Source: CAZHJK01 sp964533275 (GTDB lineage Bacteria > Bacillota > Clostridia > Eubacteriales > Garciellaceae). From it: 64,000 bases of DNA. The notes below the pieces were generated by a model. The model worked only from the letters and a program-made list of their open reading frames with translations. It made no database searches and had not been told where the DNA came from. This document shows positions 26,810 to 36,166 of this stretch, in pieces (the stretch's first letter is position 1; each line of letters opens with the position of its first letter). A program made the translations under genes and the position numbers. Location: contig CAZHJK010000014.1 in NCBI GenBank assembly GCA_964533275.1, positions 3,498-67,497 of the forward strand. The letters run 5' to 3'.

Positions 26810-28144
26810 GTGGGATATAAAAAACCTTTTACTCTTTTTTTATGTTTAGTTTTACTATTATATTTATTAATTGCCCCTTATTTCTTGTTTTCGATTGATA
26901 AGGGGAGTTTAAAAGATGGAGAGTTAGAAGAAACAACAAATTGGCAGGGGGTAATAACCCTTTGGGATATACCCAGGAATACTATTTCTGGAAGTTCCTT
27001 TGGTTGGATAAAAACAAGAATCACTAACTTTGAAAATGAAAATCCTGGTGTATTTATAGATTTGCGAGAATTGAATTATGATAATAACAAGGAAATTTTA
27101 CAAAGAGCTGCTATTGCTGAATCAGAAGATAGACCTGATATCTTACCTTTTTTTATAGAAAACAGTACAATACCCTTAGAAAATATAGAATCCTTAAATA
27201 TGTGGATAAGTGAAGAAACATGGGGTCAAATCAAAGAGGAATATGCACAGGCTATAAGTTACAAAGAGGATATACTTGCCATGCCATTTGCATCTTCAGG
27301 TAATGTATTATTAATAAACAAGGATTTATTACAAAATTATAATTATAATATCCCCCAGAGCAATGAATGGAGATATGAAGAATTTATAGAATTTATAGAC
27401 AAGATTGAAGAGGAAAGGGATAAGGAAGAGCAAGATATCTTGATCTTTGATGCCTATGTAGGTTTTGGGGAAGGGAGTGTACTCCCTATACTTTTATCCG
27501 ACGGTGGTCAAATATATCAACAGGACCAACAACGCTTTGCCTTTTATCAACCCGAGATGGTTTCAGGGCTTCAAAAACTCATAAATATTAAAAACAAAGC
27601 TAGTACCCATGAGGAATTTGGTTTCAGGGATAAGAGTGAGGTTTATAAGGATTTTCTAGAGAATCAAATCACTCTAATTTTAGCAGCAGATAGTAATGTC
27701 ATATATGTTTTAGAAAGTTTAAAAAAGCAAGGTGAAGGTTTTTCTTATGCTGTAATGCCTTATCCAAAGGGCAATATTGATATACCTATATGGTATTCTC
27801 ATAATATATCAGCCTATGCTATGCTGAAAAATGATAATAAAGAAAAGCAGAAAATGATATATAAATTTCTTGAATATCTAATTCAAGAAGAAAGCCAAAA
27901 ATCCCTTAAACAATTAGGAGCATTTCCAGTAAATAATAAAATAAAAGACTTTTATAAAGAAGAAGTTCTAATAGAAGGTCTGTTTAATATTGGGTATGAA
28001 TATCAGACACATCCCTATAATCCTAACTGGGAAGGTATAGAGGGTGAAATAATAAAAAGCATACAATCAGTATTGGACGAAAGAAAAACGCCAACCCAAG
28101 CTTTTAAGGAGCTTCAAGGGTTACTAGATAATATAGAAAAATAA
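26810..28144 (+). CDS. Membrane-anchored extracellular solute-binding protein
   Basis: A 444-residue family-1 type solute-binding protein. The start is the GTG at 26,810 because AAGGAGG lies eight bases before it; an in-frame upstream TTG at 26,765 has no ribosome site. The N-terminus is an uncleaved-looking membrane segment (about 7-28) with no lipobox Cys, unusual for such proteins. The binding-protein fold includes WQGVITLWDIPRN, ENPGVFIDLRELNYD and DILPFFIENS. No permease or ATPase genes are near, so it is either an orphan receptor or works with a transporter elsewhere. Confidence 0.82.
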   Translation: MGYKKPFTLFLCLVLLLYLLIAPYFLFSIDKGSLKDGELEETTNWQGVITLWDIPRNTISGSSFGWIKTRITNFENENPGVFIDLRELNYDNNKEILQRAAIAESEDRPDILPFFIENSTIPLENIESLNMWISEETWGQIKEEYAQAISYKEDILAMPFASSGNVLLINKDLLQNYNYNIPQSNEWRYEEFIEFIDKIEEERDKEEQDILIFDAYVGFGEGSVLPILLSDGGQIYQQDQQRFAFYQPEMVSGLQKLINIKNKASTHEEFGFRDKSEVYKDFLENQITLILAADSNVIYVLESLKKQGEGFSYAVMPYPKGNIDIPIWYSHNISAYAMLKNDNKEKQKMIYKFLEYLIQEESQKSLKQLGAFPVNNKIKDFYKEEVLIEGLFNIGYEYQTHPYNPNWEGIEGEIIKSIQSVLDERKTPTQAFKELQGLLDNIEK

Positions 28145-28350
28145 AATGTTCTTGTGTTATGCAAAACACAGAGAAGAAACTAGAATCTAAGATCCTTCCT
28201 TATGATTTAGGATAATATAATCAGACTTTTTCAATGGACTCATGTTTTTTTCTTGTTTATTAAAGGTAAAAGGGTTATACTTTTGTTATGAATTTTACTT
28301 ATAAATATATGTAATACTAATAATAGAAAAAGTTTTGAGGAGTGGAAGAA

Positions 28351-29262
28351 ATGGATAATAAAATATATAAACTCCTAACAGAGATTGTAGGGATTAATCA
28401 AGTCTTAGTAGATGAACCTATGAAAAATCATACATCATTTAAAATAGGTGGACCGGTAGATTTTATGGTGTTGCCTAAAACCATTGATGAAATTAAGAAT
28501 ATTGTTAGTTTAAGTAATACAGAGGGGCTACCTCTTTTTATAATGGGAAATGGTAGTAACTTATTGGTTAGGGATAAGGGTATAAGAGGTCTGGTAATTA
28601 AAATAGCAAAAAATTTTAGTAATATAGAAATAATAGGAGAAAGGGTAATTACTCAATCCGGGGTATTGCTTTCAGGACTGGCAAAGCTCTTATTGAGGAA
28701 TGAACTAACAGGATTTGAATTTGCAAGTGGGATTCCTGGCACCTTAGGTGGAGCGGTGACCATGAATGCTGGTGCCTATGGCGGTGAAATGAAAGATGTT
28801 TTAGAAAAAATAGAGGTTATGGATAAGGAAGGTAATATATCCGAGTTAAAAGGCAGTGATATGCAATTAGGATATAGAAAAAGTGCAATTCAAGAATATA
28901 ATTTAATTGCACTTTCAGCAACTATGAAATTACAAAAAGGAAAATATGAGGATATAAAGGCAAAAATGGAGGATTTAGATATTAGAAGAAAATCCAAACA
29001 ACCATTAGATTGGCCAAGTGCAGGAAGTACCTTTAGAAGACCTGAGGGTTATTATGCAGGGAAGTTGGTACAGGATGCAGGACTAAAGGGTCTTTCTATG
29101 GGAAGAGCACAGGTATCAGATTTACATAGTGGCTTTGTTATTAATAAGGGGGATGCCACAGCAGAAGAAATCATTACCCTCATTAGATATATTCAGAGTA
29201 AAGTAAAAGAGAAGTTTGGAGTAAATTTACAAACAGAGGTAAAAATAATAGGAGAAGAATAA
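28351..29262 (+). CDS. murB: UDP-N-acetylenolpyruvoylglucosamine reductase
   Basis: MurB reduces UDP-GlcNAc-enolpyruvate to UDP-MurNAc in peptidoglycan synthesis. The start is taken at the ATG at 28,351, nine bases after GAGGAG. The 303-residue type II protein has the FAD-binding region (MGNGSNLLV, ASGIPGTLGGAVTMNAGAYGGEM), the catalytic Ser region SAGSTFRRPEG and a terminal VNLQTEVKIIGE with the conserved Glu. It precedes rapZ and yvcK, as in other Firmicutes. Confidence 0.97.
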   Translation: MDNKIYKLLTEIVGINQVLVDEPMKNHTSFKIGGPVDFMVLPKTIDEIKNIVSLSNTEGLPLFIMGNGSNLLVRDKGIRGLVIKIAKNFSNIEIIGERVITQSGVLLSGLAKLLLRNELTGFEFASGIPGTLGGAVTMNAGAYGGEMKDVLEKIEVMDKEGNISELKGSDMQLGYRKSAIQEYNLIALSATMKLQKGKYEDIKAKMEDLDIRRKSKQPLDWPSAGSTFRRPEGYYAGKLVQDAGLKGLSMGRAQVSDLHSGFVINKGDATAEEIITLIRYIQSKVKEKFGVNLQTEVKIIGEE

Positions 29263-29266
29263 TTTT

Positions 29267-29293
29267 AAGGAGCAACTTAACTGGTTGCTCCTT
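29267..29293 (+). terminator. Terminator after murB
   Basis: AAGGAGCAAC pairs with GTTGCTCCTT over a seven-base loop and is followed by TGTC. The T-run is short, so partial readthrough into the PHP gene is possible. Confidence 0.65.
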
Positions 29294-29353
29294 TGTCAAA
29301 TAATACTGCTACAACAAGTTTAATATAATATATGTCAAATAACAAAGGAGAAA

Positions 29354-30094
29354 ATGATGGAAATATTAGCGGATTATCATACCCATACAATTTACAGCCA
29401 TGGTAAGGGAACAATCTTAGAGAATGTAATTGAAGCAAGAAGAAAGGGTTTAAAAAAGATAGCAATAGCAGATCATGGTCCAAATCATATAGGATTTGGA
29501 GTAAAAACTAAGAATTTTCTTAAAATGAGGAAGGAAATAGATGAAATTAATGATAAAATGGAAGATATAGAGGTATTAATGGGAATAGAGGCAAATATTG
29601 TAAGCGCAGATGGTACAATAGATGTACCAATAGAACAACTGGACATATTTGACATAATCTTAGCCGGTTTTCACTATGGAGTACGCCCAGCAACAATTAA
29701 AGATACATATTATCTAACTCTAATAAATGGATTAGGTAAAGTTTCTAAATCCTGGGCTGATAAAGCAAAAAAAATAAATACCGATGCAATTATCAGGGCA
29801 ATTGAACGATATCCTATCCAAATAATTACCCATCCTGGGGCAAAGATACCTATTGATACCCATAGATTGTCTGAAGCAGCTGCAAAATCTGGTACATGGT
29901 TGGAGATTAATGCTAGTCATGGATACTTAACTAAGGAATTTATAAAAATAGCTAAAGAATATAATGTATCTTATGTAATTGATAGTGATGCCCATACACC
30001 TAAAAATGTAGGGGAATTTAAAAGAGGTATTAATATTGCTATTGAAGCAGGACTTAAAGAAAAGGACATTGTAAACGCCCAGAAAGGAGAATAA
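29354..30094 (+). CDS. PHP-domain phosphoesterase (second of three)
   Basis: The 246-residue protein has the PHP ligand set: DYHTHTIYSHGKG, AIADHGPNH, MGIEANIVS, ITHPGAK and IDSDAHTPKNVG. It is only distantly similar to the PHP protein at 25.9 kb. It sits one base before rapZ behind AAAGGAGAAA and so is co-transcribed with rapZ and yvcK. A metal-dependent phosphatase role is well supported by the family; the substrate is unknown. Confidence 0.9.
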   Translation: MMEILADYHTHTIYSHGKGTILENVIEARRKGLKKIAIADHGPNHIGFGVKTKNFLKMRKEIDEINDKMEDIEVLMGIEANIVSADGTIDVPIEQLDIFDIILAGFHYGVRPATIKDTYYLTLINGLGKVSKSWADKAKKINTDAIIRAIERYPIQIITHPGAKIPIDTHRLSEAAAKSGTWLEINASHGYLTKEFIKIAKEYNVSYVIDSDAHTPKNVGEFKRGINIAIEAGLKEKDIVNAQKGE

Positions 30095-30095
30095 A

Positions 30096-30974
30096 ATGAG
30101 GTTTGTAATTATAACTGGATTGTCTGGAGCTGGAAAAAGTCAGGCTATAAAAGCATTTGAAGACTTAGATTACTATTGTATAGATAATCTACCACCTAAG
30201 CTAATACAAAAGTTTGCTGATTTATGCTTTCAATCCCAGGGGAAAATGGATAAGGTTGCTCTTGTAATAGATATTAGGGGAGGTGTATTTTTTGACGATT
30301 TAATTGAAGAGCTTAAGGGTTTAAATATGGGAGAATATACCTATGAGATATTGTTTTTAGATGCCAGTGATGAAGAATTGATTAAACGATTTAAGGAAAC
30401 CCGTAGAAAACATCCATTAGCTTCTACAAATCTAGTATCTGAAGGAATAAAAAAGGAAAGAAAAAAGTTAGAACAGATTAAGACAATGGCAAATCAATTT
30501 ATTGATACTTCTAACCTAAAGCCTAAGGAATTAAAAGAGGAAATAGTAAAGGTATATAGGGACAAAAAGAAACAAAGTAAAATGCTTATTAATATTTTAT
30601 CCTTTGGATTTAAATATGGTATACCCTTAGAGGGTGATTTGATTTTTGATGTGAGGTTTTTACCTAACCCCTTTTATATTGAGCACTTACGCGCACTAAC
30701 AGGAAAGGATGATAAGGTTCAAGACTATGTTTTGAACTTCTCAGAAACAAACATCTTTATAGAAAAGCTTGAAGATATGATAGACTTTTTAATTCCCTAT
30801 TATATTAAAGAAGGAAAATCCCAATTAGTAATTGGCATAGGATGTACAGGCGGTAAGCATCGTTCTGTGACAATATCTAGTAATTTATATGAGAGTTTAA
30901 AGAAGAAAGGACATTGGGTGGTCATTAATCATAGGGATATAAATAAGGATAGAGAGGCGAATAAAAATGGATAA
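30096..30974 (+). CDS. rapZ: RNase adapter/nucleotide-binding protein RapZ
   Basis: RapZ-family (YvcJ) proteins bind nucleotides and, in Gram-negatives, guide RNase E to small RNAs that control amino-sugar synthesis. The 292-residue protein has Walker A GLSGAGKSQA (about 8-17), YYCIDNLPP and the C-terminal signature GIGCTGGKHRSVTIS. It overlaps yvcK by eight bases, the conserved Firmicutes order rapZ-yvcK. In Bacillus it affects competence. Confidence 0.96.
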   Translation: MRFVIITGLSGAGKSQAIKAFEDLDYYCIDNLPPKLIQKFADLCFQSQGKMDKVALVIDIRGGVFFDDLIEELKGLNMGEYTYEILFLDASDEELIKRFKETRRKHPLASTNLVSEGIKKERKKLEQIKTMANQFIDTSNLKPKELKEEIVKVYRDKKKQSKMLINILSFGFKYGIPLEGDLIFDVRFLPNPFYIEHLRALTGKDDKVQDYVLNFSETNIFIEKLEDMIDFLIPYYIKEGKSQLVIGIGCTGGKHRSVTISSNLYESLKKKGHWVVINHRDINKDREANKNG

Positions 30975-32031
30975 ATATTTGAAGGAAAAAGGCCCAAAGG
31001 TGGTTGTAATAGGTGGTGGTACCGGTACTTCAGTTATTCTAAGGGGATTAAAAAAATACACTTCAAATATTACTGCCATTATTACAGTTGCTGATGATGG
31101 AGGAAGTTCAGGTAAGTTAAGAGAGGATTTAGGAATGCTGCCGCCTGGGGATATTCGTAGTTGCATACTAGCCTTAGCAGATACTGAACCTATTATGGAG
31201 AAGCTTCTTCAATATCGCTTTCAAGAGGGAAGTCTAAAGGGACAAAGCTTCGGAAATTTATTTATTGCTGCAATGAATGAAATAACTGGTAATTTCGAAG
31301 AGGCTGTTAGGAAAACAAGTGATGTTTTAAAGGTGAAGGGTACGGTTTTGCCAGTAACCTTGGAAGATATTATCTTAGTTGCAGAATTAGAAAATGGGGA
31401 ACTGGTTAGGGGAGAATCTCAAATTCCTAAGATTGCAATGGAAAAGAATATGCATATAAAACGAATTTCAATACATCCGCCTAAGGCAGCACCTTTAAAG
31501 TATTCATTAAAGGCTATAGAGGAGGCAGATGCCATTATTTTAGGTCCAGGAAGCCTATATACAAGCATTATTCCCAACTTATTAATAGAAGGGTTAGTGG
31601 ATGGCATTGCTAAGGCAGAGGCTTTAAAAATATATATCACAAATATTATGACCCAGCCGGGTGAAACAGATAATTATAATGTTATGGACCATGTACAGGC
31701 TATCTTGGATCATTCTAATTATTCAGAAAAGCCTATTCTTGATTGGATTATTTCTAATAATGGGAAAATACCAGATTATCTTGTGGAAAAATATAAATTA
31801 GATGGAGCATCTATAGTGACCTATGAAAAAGAGCCTCATAAATTTCCCTATAAGTTTATAACAGAGGATTTAATTGAGGTAAAAAAACACTATGTTAGAC
31901 ATGATGCTGACAAGCTTGCACATTCTATATATCATTTAATAGCTGAGGAGAGATTAGCTAAGGATAAAAAAAGAAAGACCGATTATAATTATTTAAAATC
32001 CCTATTAAATGAAAATAAAGGAATTGACTAA
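30967..32031 (+). CDS. yvcK: Gluconeogenesis/morphology factor YvcK
   Basis: YvcK-family proteins (CofD-like fold) bind UDP-GlcNAc and are needed for growth and cell shape on gluconeogenic carbon sources. The 354-residue protein has GGGTGTSVILRGLK at the N-terminus, TVADDGGSSGKLREDLG, PPGDIRSCILALAD and the LGPGSLYTSIIPNLL motif. Its eight-base overlap with rapZ and the nearby murB tie the cluster to UDP-GlcNAc-linked wall control. Confidence 0.96.
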   Translation: MDKYLKEKGPKVVVIGGGTGTSVILRGLKKYTSNITAIITVADDGGSSGKLREDLGMLPPGDIRSCILALADTEPIMEKLLQYRFQEGSLKGQSFGNLFIAAMNEITGNFEEAVRKTSDVLKVKGTVLPVTLEDIILVAELENGELVRGESQIPKIAMEKNMHIKRISIHPPKAAPLKYSLKAIEEADAIILGPGSLYTSIIPNLLIEGLVDGIAKAEALKIYITNIMTQPGETDNYNVMDHVQAILDHSNYSEKPILDWIISNNGKIPDYLVEKYKLDGASIVTYEKEPHKFPYKFITEDLIEVKKHYVRHDADKLAHSIYHLIAEERLAKDKKRKTDYNYLKSLLNENKGID

Positions 32032-32058
32032 TATCTTAAATTCTTGGGGGGAAGATTT

Positions 32059-32877
32059 ATGATTACAGATTATCATGTTCACTTAGAAACAGGACCTTAT
32101 ACAATTAAGTGGCTAGAAAGATATCTAAAGGTAGCAATGGAACGCGGGATAACGGATCTAGGATTTTCGGAGCATGCCTATCGCTTTAAACAATCTAAAG
32201 AAATTTTATCAAATCCTTGGATAACAAAACGACAGACTGAGGATGTAGAAAAATACATTAATTTAGTATTAGAAGCTAAAAGACAGGGATATCCAGTAAA
32301 GTTAGGCGTTGAATTGGACTTTATTCCAGGGAAGGAAAAAGAAATTATAAAATTTATAAAAGATTATCCCTGGGATTATGTAATAGGGTCAATACATTGG
32401 ATTGGTGAATGGGGATTTGACTTAGAAGAAATGAAAGATGGTTGGAGTGGAAAAGAAATTATAGATGTGTATGTAAAATACTTTAATATTATTAAGCAAC
32501 TATTAGAAACTAAAGAATTTGATATACTGGGTCATATAGATGTTATTAAGGTGTTAGGACATAGACCCCATAAAAAACATATGGAACTATTATTAGAGAT
32601 ATATAATGATATTATTATAAATATAAAGGAAAGTGAAATTGTAGTAGAGATGAGTACTGCTGGTTTAAGAAAACCAGTAGGAGAATTATATCCATCTGAA
32701 AATCTAATGGGAATATTATCAACCCATAAAATTCCAATGTTAATTAACTCCGATGCCCATAAACCGGAGCATGTGGGGCAAGATTATGATAAAGGGATAG
32801 CCTATATGAAAAAATATGGGATTAAAAACATAGCAACCTTTGAAAAAAGAAAGAGAATTATGGTACCCCTTGGATAA
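32059..32877 (+). CDS. PHP-domain histidinol-phosphatase-like protein (third of three)
   Basis: The 272-residue PHP protein starts at the ATG at 32,059, eight bases after GGGGGGA; an earlier in-frame codon at 32,044 lies before that ribosome site. PHP ligands are DYHVHL, FSEHAYRF, GVELDFIPG, GSIHWIG, LGHIDVIK and INSDAHKPEHVG, the layout of HisK-type histidinol phosphatases. There is no histidine operon here, so the substrate may differ. It follows yvcK by 27 bases and ends the operon before two hairpins. Confidence 0.88.
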   Translation: MITDYHVHLETGPYTIKWLERYLKVAMERGITDLGFSEHAYRFKQSKEILSNPWITKRQTEDVEKYINLVLEAKRQGYPVKLGVELDFIPGKEKEIIKFIKDYPWDYVIGSIHWIGEWGFDLEEMKDGWSGKEIIDVYVKYFNIIKQLLETKEFDILGHIDVIKVLGHRPHKKHMELLLEIYNDIIINIKESEIVVEMSTAGLRKPVGELYPSENLMGILSTHKIPMLINSDAHKPEHVGQDYDKGIAYMKKYGIKNIATFEKRKRIMVPLG

Positions 32878-32890
32878 CCCATGTTTGTAG

Positions 32891-32940
32891 GGGTCGCGTA
32901 ACGCGACCCGTTAATTGTAGGGAACTGTGCCCACAGTTCC
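32891..32940. repeat. Two GTAGGG-led perfect hairpins between convergent genes
   Basis: GGGTCGCG TAA CGCGACCC (32,891-32,909) and GGAACTGTG CC CACAGTTCC (32,921-32,940) are each led by TTGTAGG or a close variant. The stems differ completely, yet the design and leader are the same. They may terminate the convergent PHP and serA transcripts. Confidence 0.75.
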
Positions 32941-32941
32941 G

Positions 32942-34528
32942 TTATAACTCCATATAATAGGTATTAATTACATTTTCCACTTGAGCTAATTTAGTTAATA
33001 TTGTATCATCTACTTCTTTATCAACGCCAAAAATACCAATGGCAGTGCCCGTGGATTTATTTCGTCCAACCTGCATATTACCTATATTTATTTGACTATC
33101 CCCGAGTATTGTCCCAAATTTACCTATAATACCAGGTCTATCTATATGGTCAGTTATTATTAAATGACCTTCAGGAATAACATCAATAGTAGAACCATTA
33201 AAATTAACAAAACGAGGACCATAACCATTTAATAGGGTGCCTGAAATATACTTTTCCTCTTTATTTGTTGTAAGCTTAACTGTTATTAAGTTTGTGAAAC
33301 CATGGGTTTTAGAAGAACGAATATCTACAACTTCTATATTTCTTCTCCTTGCCATTATTTCTGCATTAATATCATTTACTTCAGTAATACCCATGTGCTG
33401 TCTTAGTATTCCCTTTATAATATTTCGTGTTAAATAATCAATTTCCTGCTCTGCGATATCACCTGAATAGGTGATTTCAATTTTTTTAATTGCTCCTATA
33501 ACAATATTAGATATGAATGCACCTAATTTTTCCCCTAAGGAAATAAAAGGCCTTACATGCTTAAGAACATCAGAGGGTAAAGATGGCATATTAATAGCAT
33601 TTTTGAAAGGTACACCCGATAGGTAATTATATACTTCCTGTGCTACATCGATTGCTACATTTAATTGTGCTTCCTTTGTAGAGGCGCCTAAATGCGGTGT
33701 GGTAATAATTCTAGGATGCTTTAATAGTGGACTATCCATAGGAGGCTCATTTTCATATACATCAAAGGCAGCTGCATCAACAATACCTTTATCTAAAGCT
33801 CTAATTAACGCTTCTTCCCTGATAATCCCCCCCCGAGCACAATTTATTATACGAACACCCTTCTTCATTAAATTAAATTCTTTATCATCAATCATATATT
33901 TGGTTTCTTTTGTTAGGGGTGTATGGAATGTTATAAAATCAGCTTGCTGTATTACCTCCTCAACAGTTCCGATTTTAATCCCGATTTTTTCAGCTTGTTC
34001 CCCAGTAATAAAAGGATCATATGCAATTACATCCATATTAAAGGCTTTTGCTCTTTTAGCTACTCCTGAGCCAATGCGTCCAATACCAATAATTCCTAAG
34101 ACCTTATTATTTAATTCTACACCAACATATTTTTTTCGGTTCCATTGTCCATGCTTTAAATCATTATGTGCTTGTGGAAGCCAGCGAGCCATTGACATAA
34201 TCATAGCAAAACTAAGCTCTGTAGTAGAGATGGTATTTCCATCAGGAGCATTTATAACTGCTATACCATGTTCTGTAGCTGACTTTATGTCTATATTATC
34301 TATACCTACACCAGCTCTACCTATAACTAGTAAATTCTTTGCAGCCTTTATAATATCCTCTGTAACCTTTGTTTGGCTTCTTACCAATAAACCTTGGTAA
34401 TTTCCAATTATTGACTTTAACTCATGGGGCTCAAGATTAGTTTTAATATCTACCTCTATGTCTTCAGCGTCCAGAAGGCTTTTTAGACCTTTTTCTGATA
34501 TGATATCACTTATTAATACCTTTTTCAT
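32942..34528 (-). CDS. serA: D-3-phosphoglycerate dehydrogenase
   Basis: SerA starts serine synthesis by oxidising 3-phosphoglycerate. The start at 34,528 is preferred because AGGAGG lies nine bases before it; an in-frame ATG at 34,552 lies upstream of that site. The 528-residue protein has the NAD site GIIGIGRIGSGVAKRA, catalytic Arg/Glu/His regions (INCARGGIIREEAL, TTPHLGAST), an intervening substrate-binding (ASB) domain and a C-terminal ACT domain (HLIITDHIDRPGIIGKFG). It overlaps the aminotransferase gene by 23 bases. A T-box leader precedes the pair. Confidence 0.96.
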   Translation of the reverse strand: MKKVLISDIISEKGLKSLLDAEDIEVDIKTNLEPHELKSIIGNYQGLLVRSQTKVTEDIIKAAKNLLVIGRAGVGIDNIDIKSATEHGIAVINAPDGNTISTTELSFAMIMSMARWLPQAHNDLKHGQWNRKKYVGVELNNKVLGIIGIGRIGSGVAKRAKAFNMDVIAYDPFITGEQAEKIGIKIGTVEEVIQQADFITFHTPLTKETKYMIDDKEFNLMKKGVRIINCARGGIIREEALIRALDKGIVDAAAFDVYENEPPMDSPLLKHPRIITTPHLGASTKEAQLNVAIDVAQEVYNYLSGVPFKNAINMPSLPSDVLKHVRPFISLGEKLGAFISNIVIGAIKKIEITYSGDIAEQEIDYLTRNIIKGILRQHMGITEVNDINAEIMARRRNIEVVDIRSSKTHGFTNLITVKLTTNKEEKYISGTLLNGYGPRFVNFNGSTIDVIPEGHLIITDHIDRPGIIGKFGTILGDSQINIGNMQVGRNKSTGTAIGIFGVDKEVDDTILTKLAQVENVINTYYMEL

Positions 34529-35672
34529 TGCACCATACCTCCTCTGCTGCATTCATTCCAGAACCTAGTTTAATAGGATAACCTATTTGTTTTAAAGCCA
34601 TCTCCAAGGCACTAATAGTTGTTAATATATCTAGAGGGTGAATATAACCCATATGTCCTATACGAAATATTTTACCTTTAAATTCTCCTTGTCCCCCTGC
34701 TATTACAACCTTATAATCTTCCCTTAATACCTTTATTAGCTGATTAACATCACAAGTATCATTTCCCTTGATTGCAGTTACAGTGCAGGAGGCATTCTTA
34801 TCATCTTCAATAAATAAGTCTAATTTTATGGCTCTTATAGCTGCTCTTAACATATCTCTTATTAGCTTATGTCTTTTTAATACATTATCTAATCCCTCAT
34901 TTTTAATCTTATCAAGGGATTTTGAAAGGCCAAATACTAAGGAAACAGGTCCAGTGAAGGGAGTTGTATCCTTTTCTAAATTTTTCCTATAGGATGCTAA
35001 GTCCCAATAAAATCTTGCACCCTTATGTGCTTCTACCACCTCCCATGCCTTTTGGCTAACAGAAATTAATGAAAGACCCGGAGCAACTCCTAGTGCTTTA
35101 TGGGAAGCAGTTACAACAATATCAACACCCCAAGTATCCATTTGCAGATCCATGCCCACTAATGCAGAAACACTGTCTACTATTAATAATGCATTAGTTT
35201 CCACTACCACTTCTCCTATTTTTTCAATAGGATTTACTATTGCTGTTGAGGTTTCGCAATGAGTTACAAAAACAGCCTTAATGTCTGGGTTTTTATTTAA
35301 TATATTCTTAATATCTTGTGGATTAGCCACTTCTCCTGGATTATAATTAGCTATGATTACATTTGCTTTAAATGCTTTATTGATTTTAACAAATCTCTCT
35401 CCAAATACCCCTGTTACAATTACAAGAACCTTATCATTAGGTTCAATTATATTTGCAACGGCCATCTCTAAAGCCCCAGTGCCGCTAGAAGCAACAACAT
35501 ACACATCCTGTTTTGTTTGAAAAATATATTTAGCTTTCTCACAGGTTTCTCCTAGTATCTTTGAAAAACCTTCACTACGATGTCCTAATATAGTTCGATT
35601 CATCTCCCTTTGTACCTCTGGAGAAATTGGAGTTGGTCCTGGAATTCTCAAATGCTGATATTCATTAAACAA
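34506..35672 (-). CDS. Class V aminotransferase (serine/alanine-glyoxylate type)
   Basis: The 388-residue PLP enzyme begins NEYQHLRIPGPTPISPEV, has the HRSEGF segment, and the PLP Lys in TASHKALGVAPG. It resembles serine-pyruvate/alanine-glyoxylate aminotransferases. Beside serA and under a T-box that seems to read serine, it most likely performs the transamination step of serine synthesis or links serine with glycine, as in other Clostridia. The ATG at 35,672 has AAGGAGGAG upstream. Confidence 0.92.
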   Translation of the reverse strand: MFNEYQHLRIPGPTPISPEVQREMNRTILGHRSEGFSKILGETCEKAKYIFQTKQDVYVVASSGTGALEMAVANIIEPNDKVLVIVTGVFGERFVKINKAFKANVIIANYNPGEVANPQDIKNILNKNPDIKAVFVTHCETSTAIVNPIEKIGEVVVETNALLIVDSVSALVGMDLQMDTWGVDIVVTASHKALGVAPGLSLISVSQKAWEVVEAHKGARFYWDLASYRKNLEKDTTPFTGPVSLVFGLSKSLDKIKNEGLDNVLKRHKLIRDMLRAAIRAIKLDLFIEDDKNASCTVTAIKGNDTCDVNQLIKVLREDYKVVIAGGQGEFKGKIFRIGHMGYIHPLDILTTISALEMALKQIGYPIKLGSGMNAAEEVWCNEKGINK

Positions 35673-35697
35673 AATAATCTCCTCCTTATATAAAAAT

Positions 35698-35960
35698 ATA
35701 AAAAACCTTCCACCCCATTATATTGGGGCGAAAGGTTACTTTCGCGATACCACCCTAATTCATCATTATTTCACAATAACAATCTTAGTAGGTAGTGAAA
35801 CACTATCTACAAACTTTAACGGATTTTACCCGATTAAACCTACTTAAAAATTCAGCTTAACAACTCCAGAGCGCTATTTTGAAGGGAATCTATCAGTTTT
35901 CACCAACCACTGACTCTCTACAATCATCCTACAACAAAACTTTCCTTCATCATCTTTATA
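35698..35960 (-). promoter_or_regulatory. T-box leader of the aminotransferase-serA operon
   Basis: Read on the minus strand, the leader has Stem I elements (AGAGAGTC, GGTTGGTG), then AGCGCTCTGGAGTTG in the position that usually follows the specifier. The T-box core AGGGTGGTATCGCG follows, one base off the consensus AGGGTGGNACCGCG. A terminator ends it: CCTTTCGCCCCA pairs with TGGGGTGGAAGG before TTTTT. The specifier appears to be AGC (serine), fitting serA. The leader should allow readthrough when uncharged tRNA-Ser accumulates. The 5' end is approximate. Confidence 0.9.
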
Positions 35961-36166
35961 ATATTAATATAAAAAAGCAGCAAAGACTTTTATATGATAT
36001 AAAACTTATCATCTATTCTGCAATTAGTCAAGAGATTTTATTAGAAATTTTCTTAATTATATGAAAAGTCATATTTTCCTATATATAATATCCCTTTGTT
36101 TATACTTTGAATTAATGGGAAGATAGGATACAATATAACTAAAAGTTCTTAAGAGTGGTGATAACT

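Noticed and set aside
33699..34400. A 233-codon frame opposite serA
   Set aside because: It is antisense to well-conserved serA coding sequence and has no ribosome site or known domain.
35879..36064. A 61-codon plus-strand frame
   Set aside because: It lies within the T-box leader of the opposite strand and its upstream region.
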